Of a DNA stretch of 13,113 nt, positions 1 through 7,860 are shown one piece after another. Position 1 is the stretch's first letter. Every line of letters begins with the position of its first letter. The stretch lies in NCBI GenBank assembly GCA_964401885.1, contig CAYOAC010000017.1, positions 1-13,113 of the forward strand. The letters run 5' to 3'. The stretch is from JAULZV01 sp964401885. Lineage in GTDB: Bacteria; Patescibacteriota; Minisyncoccia; Phycocordibacterales; JAACPR01. The notes below the pieces were generated by a model. It searched no databases. It saw only the letters and a list, made by a program, of their open reading frames with translations, and was not told where the DNA came from. Both the position numbers and the translations under genes were made by a program.

Positions 1-1782
1 CATCATTTTCAAAAAGATATCATTAGTAATATTAACTTTTCCCATTTTTTGCATTCTCTTTTTTCCTTTCTTTTGTTTTTCTCTCAGCTTCATCTTTCGA
101 GTAATATCTCCACCGTACATATGTGCAGTTACATTCTTTTTCATTGCAGATAAAGTTTTTGAAGCAATTATTCTTCCGTTTATTTTGGCTTGAATTTTGG
201 TTACAAACATCTGTCGAGGTAGAGCATTATATAATTTTTCAACTGTCTTTTGAGCTTCTTCATCAATACGGTCTTTTGAGATAACTCTTGTAAAAGCCGG
301 ATAAATTTCTTCAGCAACAAGTACTTCCATTTTTATAACATTAGCATCTTTGAATTCTCCTAGCTCATATGACAACGAAGCATAACCAGAAGAAACACCT
401 TTTACTTCATCAAAAAAGTTTCTCATCAATTCTCTAAGAGGCATATCCACCAAAATTGATTGTCTATCACTAATTGTATGTGTTTCTTTTACTATGGCCT
501 CATGCAAAAATAAAAGTTGCATCAAAATACTTACATATTCACTTGGCACAATAATAGTTACATTAACCCAGGGCTCCTTTACCCATTCAACATCTCCGTG
601 ATCAGGAAAAAGTGTTGGTGAATAAATTAATTTTTCTGGTTTATCTTTTGTTTTTACAAGATAGTTAATAGTTGGAAGAGTTACTACCAAATCAAGATTA
701 AATTCTCTTCTCAATCTTTCTGTAATAATTTCAAGATGAAGCATTCCAAGAAAACCACATCGAAATCCTCGCCCTAATGTTCCCGAAGATTCTTCTTCAA
801 AAACATAAGAAGAATCAGATAATTTTAAGCGACCCAAAGCACTTCTAAGTAAATCAAAGTCATCCTGACTCTCAGGAAAAATACTTGCCCAAACAACAGG
901 ATGAGGTTCTTCATATCCCGGCAATTCAGGAATAGGATTTGAATCAAGAACAATTGTATCTCCAACTTTTGCAACACCTGGACGTTTAATACCAGTTACA
1001 ATATACCCGATTTCTCCGGCTTGAAGTTTATCCACCTTTTCTTGTGATGGATTAAAGATACCAATTTCATTTGTAATAAAAGATTCACCCGCAATTTTAA
1101 ATCTCAGTTTTAAACCAGGAGTAACTTCTCCATCAAAAATTCTTGTATAGACAATAACACCTTGATGATTAGAATATTGAAAATCAAAAACAAGCGCCCT
1201 AAGGTCTCTCGAAGATTCATATTCTTTTTCTGGTGCTGGTATTTTATCGATTATTTTTTGAAGTAATAAATCGACACCAAAACCAGTTTTTCCGGAAGTT
1301 TCTACCACATCGTCTAAATCACAATTTAATAACTCACAAATCTCCATTTTTACATCATCAATCCTGGCATGTGGAGCATCAACCTTAGATAAAACTGGTA
1401 TAATTAAAAGCCCCATTTTACGAGCCATTTCAAGAGTTGTAAGAGTTTGAGCTTGAACACCTTGAGTGGCGTCAACAAGCAAAATAGAGCCTTCTACAGC
1501 GTTTAAAGCCCTTGATACTTCATAAGAAAAGTCTATATGTCCAGGCGTATCAATGAGGTTTAAAATATACTCCTCACCCTTATAATTATAATGCATTCTG
1601 GCGGGTGTCATCTTGATTGTAATTCCCTTCTCCCTCTCAAGTTCCATACTATCGAGAACCTGATCTTGCATTTTTCTTTTATCAACCGTTTTGGTAATTT
1701 CAAGCATCCGATCAGCTAATGTTGATTTACCATGGTCAATATGAGCAATAATGCTGAAATTTCTGATGTTTTTTAGATTCAT
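1..1782 (-). CDS. lepA: Elongation factor 4 (LepA), 3' end beyond window
   Basis: Ribosome-associated translational GTPase that back-translocates or rescues stalled ribosomes. The frame is open from ATG at 1782 to base 1 (594 codons). The family is about 600 residues, so only the last few codons and the stop are missing. Visible motifs: G1 AHIDHGKST near residue 12, switch region EREKGITIK, G3 DTPGHIDF, then the LepA-specific C-terminal domain ending in AHMYGGDITRKMKL and a Lys/Arg-rich tail. The G4 motif reads SKVD rather than NKxD. An AAGGAA Shine-Dalgarno lies 6-7 bases upstream of the ATG, the clearest one in the window. The gene begins 37 bases after murJ and is the last visible gene of that operon. 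Identification is secure. Confidence 0.97.
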   Translation of the reverse strand, partial: MNLKNIRNFSIIAHIDHGKSTLADRMLEITKTVDKRKMQDQVLDSMELEREKGITIKMTPARMHYNYKGEEYILNLIDTPGHIDFSYEVSRALNAVEGSILLVDATQGVQAQTLTTLEMARKMGLLIIPVLSKVDAPHARIDDVKMEICELLNCDLDDVVETSGKTGFGVDLLLQKIIDKIPAPEKEYESSRDLRALVFDFQYSNHQGVIVYTRIFDGEVTPGLKLRFKIAGESFITNEIGIFNPSQEKVDKLQAGEIGYIVTGIKRPGVAKVGDTIVLDSNPIPELPGYEEPHPVVWASIFPESQDDFDLLRSALGRLKLSDSSYVFEEESSGTLGRGFRCGFLGMLHLEIITERLRREFNLDLVVTLPTINYLVKTKDKPEKLIYSPTLFPDHGDVEWVKEPWVNVTIIVPSEYVSILMQLLFLHEAIVKETHTISDRQSILVDMPLRELMRNFFDEVKGVSSGYASLSYELGEFKDANVIKMEVLVAEEIYPAFTRVISKDRIDEEAQKTVEKLYNALPRQMFVTKIQAKINGRIIASKTLSAMKKNVTAHMYGGDITRKMKLREKQKKGKKRMQKMGKVNITNDIFLKMM

Positions 1783-1819
1783 ACTATATGTTTCCTTATC
1801 CTAATCTAATTTTGGTTTT

Positions 1820-3500
1820 TTACAACTCTTCATTTACTTCAGGTTGTAATACTGCCTGCTTTTTTATCTTTTTTAAACTCATATGTAAAACAGTCGAAAT
1901 CTCTTTATTTCCTATCAAGACCAAAAAAGCAAATCCACAAACTAATCCCGCTATGCCAGACAAAAATCCTTGTGAAGCAATTCCAACAAAAGTATTCAAA
2001 TCAAACACACTACTTAAAAAATTTAATGACACATAACTAACTAATGCAATAATAGCTGCCCCTACCAAACTTTGAGTGATACTGGTAAAAAAATGTTCTG
2101 AAAAAATCTTTTTAAAATGACCTATTCCTAAAATAAGTATGAAAAATTGTATCCACTGTCCAATGGTAAATGCTATTGGCAATATCAAGACTAGACTTGA
2201 AGTAACTAAATCTACTTTAAATAAATTTTCAAAATAAAAAACAAAATCAGAAGAAATCAAATTTGGAATAAATAAAATACACATACATAAAATTGTAATA
2301 ATGAAAGAAATCAATGAACTAAAAAAGGGATAGAATGTTTTACCCATTGCATAAAAAGATCTTATTAAGACTTGTGAAGCACTTTGAGCTATAAGAGAAA
2401 GCGTAAATAATGCTAGAGAAGCAGAGACTAAGATTGTTTCATTCCAATTAAAATTTCCTGATCCCAAAATAACTCTAACTATTTGAGCTCTCAAAACAAT
2501 AAACGACACAACCACTGGTACTGACCAGAAAAAAACATGTCTCATTGCTCTCGACAATAACTCGTAAAATTCATCAAACCTTTTTTCTTTAAAAAATAAT
2601 GCCAAACTAGGAAAAGCAGCCAAAGAATAGCTAACACCAATGATTGCCAAAGGTACTGATTGTAAATTGTAAGCCAAATTAAAAATAGCAATTGATCCTA
2701 CCGTTAATAATCCTGCAAAAAAAGTAACACAAACCAATAAAATCTGATTTGATAACATTGCAAAAGTTCTAGGCATAGAATGAATGACTATTTTTTTAAC
2801 ATCTGAAAAATATATCCTTGAAAATCTTGGCATATAAATATTAGACGTGAAAGGAATCAATATTAGAATATGCAACAAAGCACCAATAACAACTCCAATT
2901 GTTAAACCATACAAACCATAAATAGGATACAAAATTGTTATACCTAGAATAATTCCTAAATTATACATAACAGGACTAATGGCATAGGCAAAGAATTTTT
3001 TTTGTGCTTGAGCAAAACTTCCAAAAAAACCAGATAAAGACAGGAGAATTGGTTGCAATAACAATATTCTTGTCATACCTATTAATTCATCAGAATTAGA
3101 TAAATACATATTAGGAACAATTTTTTCCATAAAAAACGGAGCAAAAAGCCAAGCTAAAATAAATAAGATTATTGAGATCAAAAATACAAATGAGAAAATA
3201 GAATCAAAATATCTTTCTAATTCTTTTTTATCATCTTGTTTTTCAATTATTATAGGAACCAAAATAGATACGGAAAAAAAAGCAGCTAATAAGACAAACA
3301 ATATATCTGGGAGTCTGAATGATGCATAGTACATATCTAACTGTGAACCAGCTCCAAACGTTGCAGCCAATAGTCTATCTCTCAATAAAGCAAAGACTTG
3401 AGACAATACAGNNNNNNNNNNCAAATGCACCAAGAACATATGCAGCTTGGTGCAATCCTTTAATTTGTGTTTGAAAAATTGTTTTTATTTTCTTAACCAT
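1820..3500 (-). CDS. murJ: Lipid II flippase MurJ (MviN family), interrupted by an N gap
   Basis: Polytopic inner-membrane MOP-superfamily protein that flips lipid-linked peptidoglycan precursor to the outer face. Just past the gap the sequence has the family signature VLSQVFALLRDRLLAATFGAG-like segment (RDRLLAA.FG), followed by about 14 hydrophobic helices and a charged C-terminus. I place the start at ATG 3500 (MVKKIKTIFQTQ..., leading to AAYVLGAF), which is the expected MurJ N-terminus. Ten Ns at 3412-3421 separate it from the downstream frame, and the two sides are out of register by one base, so the true gap must be a multiple of 3. An ATG at 3439 would give an intact frame only by accident and loses the first helix. 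The start shares its A with the stop of the upstream TPR gene (TAATG), implying translational coupling. Expected length is about 560 residues, normal for MurJ. Confidence 0.93.
3412..3421. other. Assembly gap of 10 Ns inside murJ
   Basis: Ten consecutive N characters. The flanking murJ frames disagree by one base, so 10 is a placeholder and not a measured length. A gap of 9 would restore LGAF-xxxx-VLSQV, the normal first-helix spacing. Confidence 0.98.
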
Positions 3501-4516
3501 TATTCTGCTGGTGTATCTTCAATGGGTTCTTTAGTGGTATCTTTTTCAGTTTCAACATTTTTATCCTCTAGAGGTAAATTTTCTCTGTTTTCTGGTTGAT
3601 CATCTATAGGTTCTTTGGCTCCATAAAAAGGATCTTGTCCTGATTTAAGGTTATTTAAGATCAAGTTAATCTCTTGATTGTCAGGAACTTGTTTTAACAA
3701 TTTTTCGAAAACAACAATAGCATCAGAAGTTCTGTTATTTTTATAATAACTAAGACCTAAAAAGTATTGGGCATTCGCAAAACTTGGAGATAAATCAACT
3801 AAATTTTGAAATACAATAGTAGAATTATTGAATTGACCTTGATTATAATAAAGTAGACCTAATTGAAATTTTAAATTTAAATTAGATTGGTCAACTTGTA
3901 TAGCTGATTGTATACTTTTGATCGCTTGATCTATATCCCCTTTTTCTACTTGAATTTGAGAAAGAAGAAAAGCAGCATCAACATAATTAGGCTTTAATTC
4001 AATAGATTTTTGGATGTTCTCAATTGCAGAATCATATTCTTTCGCCAAAGCATATATTCTAGCTTTTTCTAATGATAACGTTGGATTATTTGGAGTTAAT
4101 TGATTTGTTGAATCGAGAAGTTTTATAGCCTCATCTTTTGCATCTTTTACCCCAAATGAAAGAAGGTTTTTATAAACAGATATTAAAGACATTCTATTAG
4201 CATAAGATTGGTTATCATAAACTATAGCAGCTGAAGAGTGATCAACAGTATATTTAAGTGTTGATTGAAATTGGCTTACTGCCTGATCTTGAGTCAATTC
4301 TTTGTCTTGAACTATTTGATTTAATCTCATAGAACCAATCTCGGCAAATATTTTTTCATAAACATCAGAATTAAACAAAAATTGTGCTGTTTTAATTTTG
4401 GATTCTAATTTTGGTAAATCTCCAGTCTTACTAAATTCTTTATTTGCTGATTCAAATATAACTCTAGAGGAATATTGACTTAGATGCGTATATCCTAAAT
4501 ATATAAATCCTATCAA
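3500..4516 (-). CDS. TPR-repeat protein; probable C-terminal half of an O-antigen-ligase/TPR protein
   Basis: The first legal start codon is TTG at 4516, but it lies inside a hydrophobic helix (ILILVLFLIGFIYLGY) whose first half is encoded upstream. In frame, the coding-like sequence runs back 26 codons to the TAA that ends the ligase gene (4595-4597), with no ATG, GTG or TTG in between. Residues about 20-110 are helical and extracytoplasmic-looking. Residues about 140-290 contain four or so tetratricopeptide repeats (for example AKEYDSAIENIQKSIELKP and NNRTSDAIVVFEKLLKQVP), and the tail is acidic and Pro/Glu-rich. TPRs mediate protein contacts. Ligase-TPR fusions are known in CPR bacteria, so this is likely the second half of one protein or a tightly coupled partner. 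The TAA stop overlaps murJ's ATG by one base. TPR identity is firm; the start is uncertain. Confidence 0.8.
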   Translation of the reverse strand: MIGFIYLGYTHLSQYSSRVIFESANKEFSKTGDLPKLESKIKTAQFLFNSDVYEKIFAEIGSMRLNQIVQDKELTQDQAVSQFQSTLKYTVDHSSAAIVYDNQSYANRMSLISVYKNLLSFGVKDAKDEAIKLLDSTNQLTPNNPTLSLEKARIYALAKEYDSAIENIQKSIELKPNYVDAAFLLSQIQVEKGDIDQAIKSIQSAIQVDQSNLNLKFQLGLLYYNQGQFNNSTIVFQNLVDLSPSFANAQYFLGLSYYKNNRTSDAIVVFEKLLKQVPDNQEINLILNNLKSGQDPFYGAKEPIDDQPENRENLPLEDKNVETEKDTTKEPIEDTPAE

Positions 4517-4594
4517 AAATAGAACTAAAATTAAGATGTAGAAGAAAGAAATTCTAGGATTTTTATTTATATATATTTCTCTAAAAACAATTAA

Positions 4595-5887
4595 TTATGA
4601 TTGTTTTATATTTGAAATAAAGAAACCCATAAAAACAAACATGAGCACAATTAGTACTGTGGATGGAGTGTAAACCAACATAGAAATAAGGAAGAATATA
4701 TAACCCAATACAGAATATGCGTAAACAAACAAATCATTTTTTTGTCCATTTGTAACAAACAACAATTTAATTGAGTAGTATATCGAAACAACTATCAGCA
4801 AAAGCCAAGCAATAATACCCAAAATACCTTGTGTTACAGAAAAAGATAATATTGTTGAATATCCATATCTAAAATCAACATCCCAATATTTTGTAATATT
4901 TGTATTAATTGGTCGATAAGATAACCAAGCAGTATCAAATCTATCTAAACCAACTCCAAAAAGTGGCCTCATCCAATCATTTGGTTTCAAAACATTTTTT
5001 GTGATTTCCAAAGTTGAAGAAACAGAAGGTTTTATTTCACCTTCTTGCAGATTTAAAAAGTTATTCACAATCAAACCAGTTTTTCCTCCAATTAAAAGAA
5101 AAACAACACTAATAACCAATATAGTTAGAACTTCGTAGGATATTTTATTTTTAATTTCAGAATCATGCTGAGTAATCGCATTAAATACTATATAGAATAG
5201 TGCAAAAAGTGTTCCCAAAATAAATACCATTTGAGAATTGATCAAGATAATCAAAACAATGCCCGCAACAAAACCAATCCAGCCTAATATTTTATAGAAT
5301 TTAATATGTTTGAAAAATTGAAGAATAATAGCTGAAGACAGCGTGAAGAATAAACTGTAAAGACCTAAGTCATACCATTGTCCTACTGTATTAACTGTAT
5401 TGTTAACAAAAAAACCAAATGTAGGGAAAAATGGAATTAAAATAGAAAACAAATGCAAAAAAACAAGGATTAATCCAGAAATGTAGACAGTAAAGAATAG
5501 TTTTATTTTTTGTTTTGTATCATCAAGAAGAATTGAAACTGAATAAGACAAGGCGAAAAGCGCGATAATACCAGAAAGAGACAGTGCTGATATTTGTCTT
5601 CCAAATAATGATATTGCAACATTGCTTGAAAAAATAGTCGATAAGATAGCTGATATGATTATCAACAAAATAGATATGAAAAGAATATTTTTAGTGACAA
5701 AAAATGAATCCTTTTTAATCTTATGAACAATGATTCCGAGCATTAATATTGTTCCAATAAATAAAGATAAAAATATTTTAAGTGGCTCAATAGAAAAGTA
5801 AGAAAAAGATACAAATAAAATTGGAAGTAAACCTATAAAAACAAGTAACATACCCTGCCCAAATATTCTATATTTTGATATATTCAT
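4595..5887 (-). CDS. O-antigen ligase/polymerase-like membrane protein (Wzy_C type)
   Basis: 430 residues with about 11-12 predicted membrane helices. The segment at 286-350 carries the family-like pattern PSVSSTLEITKNVL, then RPLFGVGLDRF (307-317), a loop with WLSYRP and YWDVDFRYGYS, and another helix (GILGIIAWLLL). This resembles O-antigen ligase-related proteins, which transfer lipid-linked glycan at the outer face of the inner membrane. The exact acceptor cannot be told. Early on, IFSSNVAISLFGRQ (85-98) matches the periplasmic first loop of CPR homologues. The start is ATG 5887, behind an extended -10 and with no Shine-Dalgarno. The TAA stop is in frame with the TPR region that follows, so ligase and TPR may be one 795-codon gene broken by one stop. 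Together with murJ this points to an envelope-biogenesis operon. Confidence 0.82.
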   Translation of the reverse strand: MNISKYRIFGQGMLLVFIGLLPILFVSFSYFSIEPLKIFLSLFIGTILMLGIIVHKIKKDSFFVTKNILFISILLIIISAILSTIFSSNVAISLFGRQISALSLSGIIALFALSYSVSILLDDTKQKIKLFFTVYISGLILVFLHLFSILIPFFPTFGFFVNNTVNTVGQWYDLGLYSLFFTLSSAIILQFFKHIKFYKILGWIGFVAGIVLIILINSQMVFILGTLFALFYIVFNAITQHDSEIKNKISYEVLTILVISVVFLLIGGKTGLIVNNFLNLQEGEIKPSVSSTLEITKNVLKPNDWMRPLFGVGLDRFDTAWLSYRPINTNITKYWDVDFRYGYSTILSFSVTQGILGIIAWLLLIVVSIYYSIKLLFVTNGQKNDLFVYAYSVLGYIFFLISMLVYTPSTVLIVLMFVFMGFFISNIKQS

Positions 5888-5921
5888 AAATAATTAAAAA
5901 ACAATAAATTGATATGTTTTG

Positions 5922-5930
5922 ATTATACCA
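5922..5930 (-). promoter_or_regulatory. Extended -10 promoter of the ligase-TPR-murJ-lepA operon
   Basis: On the minus strand TGG-TATAAT gives a perfect -10 with the TGn extension, immediately downstream of the rnpB terminator. No good -35 is visible, which an extended -10 tolerates. The predicted start is near 5915, leaving about 27 bases of leader before ATG 5887. Confidence 0.6.
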
Positions 5931-5931
5931 A

Positions 5932-5979
5932 AATATACACAAAAACCCATAGATAAATCTATGGGTTTTTGTGTATATT
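5932..5979 (-). terminator. Rho-independent terminator of rnpB, symmetrical hairpin
   Basis: A perfect 23-bp inverted repeat (5932-5954 and 5957-5979) around a 2-base centre. The core stem CCCATAGAT/ATCTATGGG is followed by TTTTT. Because the A-tract and T-tract pair with each other, the same hairpin carries a T-tract on both strands and could stop transcription from either side. Its outermost bases overlap the 3' strand of RNase P helix P1 by about three bases. Confidence 0.85.
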
Positions 5980-6303
5980 GCTCATAAGCCGAATTCTGTT
6001 GTCACAATGTGACAGATGATTATTTATCTAGGATCATAATTACTCATGACCTCAAGCGACTCTCCTTATCTCATATAAATACTCGATAAGACACGGTCTT
6101 GCATAGATGTAAGGATTTAGCCGTTTCACTTATATGTTTCCATATAACTATTCCCTAAGGAACCCATATTCTTTCGAATAATGGCGTCTCTGCTCGCACC
6201 TCTAACACATTACTATTGATGGGTATTACCCACTACATGCTCCCTTTGAAGGGCTATGTTCGGACTTTCCTCTGTATATATTTCAATACAGCAATCATCG
6301 AGC
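5977..6303 (-). ncRNA. rnpB: RNase P RNA (bacterial class A type)
   Basis: Catalytic RNA that matures tRNA 5' ends. The 5' conserved block GAGGAAAGTCCG lies at 6272-6261 and the 3' block ACAGAATTCGGCTTA at 5999-5985. They pair as helix P4: AG-U-CCGAA with UUCGGCU, including the universal bulged U. The usual CCGGG/CCCGG pairs are replaced by CCGAA/UUCGG, a compensatory change. P1 is formed by ATTGCT (6295-6290) and AGCAAT (5982-5977), followed by a small hairpin TGTAT...ATACA. Internal GAAACGGC and GCAAGACCG blocks also fit the family. The 5' end is set by the promoter at 6310-6337 and the 3' end by P1. Ends are accurate to within a few bases. Confidence 0.93.
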
Positions 6304-6309
6304 CTTTAT

Positions 6310-6337
6310 ATTATACAATATTTTTAATATAAATCAA
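6310..6337 (-). promoter_or_regulatory. Sigma70-type promoter of rnpB
   Basis: Minus strand TTGATT (6337-6332), 16-base spacer, TATAAT (6315-6310), with a predicted start at a G near 6303. The -35 and spacer overlap the last codons and stop of the DUF192 gene, so rnpB can be transcribed independently of the genes upstream. Confidence 0.72.
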
Positions 6338-6827
6338 TCTTATCCCCTATCTTTAAATTTTTTTCTTTAATAAAACCTGAATTTACTTCTAAAGCAGAAA
6401 AACTATCTGCAGGAGGTTCGTAAGTTTTTGGAAAATCTTTTGGTTTAACACCCTCTACAAAATAAATCATTTCTCCATATTCGTTAAACCACATAATATC
6501 TAAATCAAATTTCATATCCTTCATCCAAAAACCATATTTCCCAGGTTTATCAAATATAAAAAGCATTCCCTCATCCTCGGGTAAAGAATCCCTATTTGAT
6601 AAACCCAATGATCTTTCCTCTTTATCATCAGAAACATCAACCTTTAAAGTTGTATCTCCAATTACAACGATTTTTTTATTGTATGAATTAATTTTTTCAT
6701 CAACAAAAGCCCTTACTTCATGATAAAAAGGTACTGCATAAACAGTAAGAATGAAGTAAAAAACAATTAAAAAAAATATTTTTACAAGTTTTTTAATTTT
6801 ATTTCTTAAATTAAACTTTTGATTCAT
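6324..6827 (-). CDS. DUF192 family protein, membrane-anchored
   Basis: 167 residues: a basic N-terminus, one hydrophobic anchor (about 14-32), then a DUF192 domain (about 53-166) expected outside the membrane. Conserved family features are present: ERSLGLSNRDSLPEDEGMLFIF-like core (residues 71-92, with the R..L....GML.F pattern), FWMKDMKFDLDIMWF (100-114), a Pro-containing loop, ALEVNSGF (145-152) and GDKI near the end. The biochemical function of DUF192 is unknown. The length is normal for an anchored member. ATG 6827 lies inside the 3' end of the dsbB-like gene (17-base overlap), so the two are probably co-translated. No Shine-Dalgarno is evident. Confidence 0.92.
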   Translation of the reverse strand: MNQKFNLRNKIKKLVKIFFLIVFYFILTVYAVPFYHEVRAFVDEKINSYNKKIVVIGDTTLKVDVSDDKEERSLGLSNRDSLPEDEGMLFIFDKPGKYGFWMKDMKFDLDIMWFNEYGEMIYFVEGVKPKDFPKTYEPPADSFSALEVNSGFIKEKNLKIGDKIDLY

Positions 6828-7329
6828 ATGAAATAACTAGGATTAATAAAAATACAGAAAAAGAAATTACAGGAACCGTTACAAAACCAAAATAAGTAAA
6901 GGCAGGAATAGCGCAATCTATAATTGCATTTGGATCACAGAAGACGTCTTTAGAAATGAAAATTTCTGTTTGAAGTAAACTATGATAAAAGGAAATTATT
7001 AATCCAAATAAAGAAAGCCAGAATATATAGGTATTAGCAATTAGATCTTTTTTTATCAAAGCTATAACTGCAATTACAGGAGTACTGAATAAAAATAACC
7101 TTTGATACCAGCATAATTCACAAGCAGCAAGTTTAAAATAAAAAGATAACAACAAACTTCCAACAACTCCAATTAAAGATATCAGGAATAATAAATCCAT
7201 TCTATATTTAGAAACAAATTTAGAAATTGGATTATTAATATAAAATAAATTAATAATTATATAAGTAATACAAAATATTATTATTACAATTGAACCAAGA
7301 GATAAAAATTTTAATATTATTTCATTCAT
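6811..7329 (-). CDS. DsbB/BdbC-like disulfide bond formation protein
   Basis: 172 residues with five predicted helices: an extra N-terminal one (about 10-28) plus the four of the DsbB core. The redox pair CELC (C70, C73) is followed by WYQR, the DsbB/BdbC hallmark. A second pair, C131 and C139, lies in the next outer loop. The family reoxidises a DsbA-type thiol oxidase and passes electrons to quinone. No DsbA-like gene lies in this window. I chose ATG 7329, five bases after the preceding stop. An in-frame start at 7389 would add 20 residues and overlap the upstream gene by 55 bases. It overlaps the DUF192 gene by 17 bases. Confidence 0.9.
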   Translation of the reverse strand: MNEIILKFLSLGSIVIIIFCITYIIINLFYINNPISKFVSKYRMDLLFLISLIGVVGSLLLSFYFKLAACELCWYQRLFLFSTPVIAVIALIKKDLIANTYIFWLSLFGLIISFYHSLLQTEIFISKDVFCDPNAIIDCAIPAFTYFGFVTVPVISFSVFLLILVISYESKV

Positions 7330-7334
7330 AAAAT

Positions 7335-7856
7335 TTATAGTGCTTTTAATAAAGACTGAGATAATCCAACTGTAATATATTTTTTCCAAACCAACAAATC
7401 ATGATCCCGGCCGAATATAGCTCTCCAACCACGAACTTTAATGTCTTCAATGGTACTCTCTTCAGAAATTTTTATCATAGTCCCACCCGAAGAAATATCT
7501 GTTTCAAAAATCCAAACACCCTTTAAACCATAAGAACTGTCCGTAAGTTCTAAAATCAATTTTTTATTTTCCTCGACACTATTCATACGATATTTTCTGT
7601 AACCACCAGTTTTTAAATTTTCTCGCCAAGCTATTAGCTTTCCGTACTCTTCAAGAATATCTATCGAAGAGACATCCTCTTTTCTACCAGGAATACTTTT
7701 AATATTGATTAATTCTTGCCAGGTAAATTGAGGAGAATATGAAACTTCAAAAACTATTGATTCTTTATATTCGGACTCAGCCCTATAACCCATGACTAAT
7801 ATAAGAATACCCGCGAAAGCAATTACTGATAACAATAAAGAAAGTATTCTTAACAT
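7335..7856 (-). CDS. Membrane-anchored SRPBCC (START/polyketide-cyclase-like) protein
   Basis: 173 residues: an N-terminal helix (about 4-22), then a domain with the SRPBCC pattern. It begins FEVSYSPQFTWQELINI (entry strand and 'VW..l' helix). It continues through WRENLKTGGYRKYRM and L.LTDSSYGLKGVWIFET with SGGTMIKISEE (the G.W.f.l....GT.l.i.e stretch), and ends in a long C-terminal helix with LLVWKKYITVGLSQSLLKAL. These folds bind hydrophobic ligands in a cavity; the ligand here cannot be told. ATG 7856 is four bases after the tyrS stop and the gene stops five bases before the dsbB-like start, so it sits mid-operon. The assignment rests on pattern similarity and is moderate. Confidence 0.68.
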   Translation of the reverse strand: MLRILSLLLSVIAFAGILILVMGYRAESEYKESIVFEVSYSPQFTWQELINIKSIPGRKEDVSSIDILEEYGKLIAWRENLKTGGYRKYRMNSVEENKKLILELTDSSYGLKGVWIFETDISSGGTMIKISEESTIEDIKVRGWRAIFGRDHDLLVWKKYITVGLSQSLLKAL

Positions 7857-7860
7857 TTTA

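Noticed and set aside
7330..7389. Longer N-terminus for the DsbB-like protein from ATG 7389
   Set aside because: It would overlap the SRPBCC gene by 55 bases and add a non-conserved stretch. ATG 7329 sits directly after the preceding stop.
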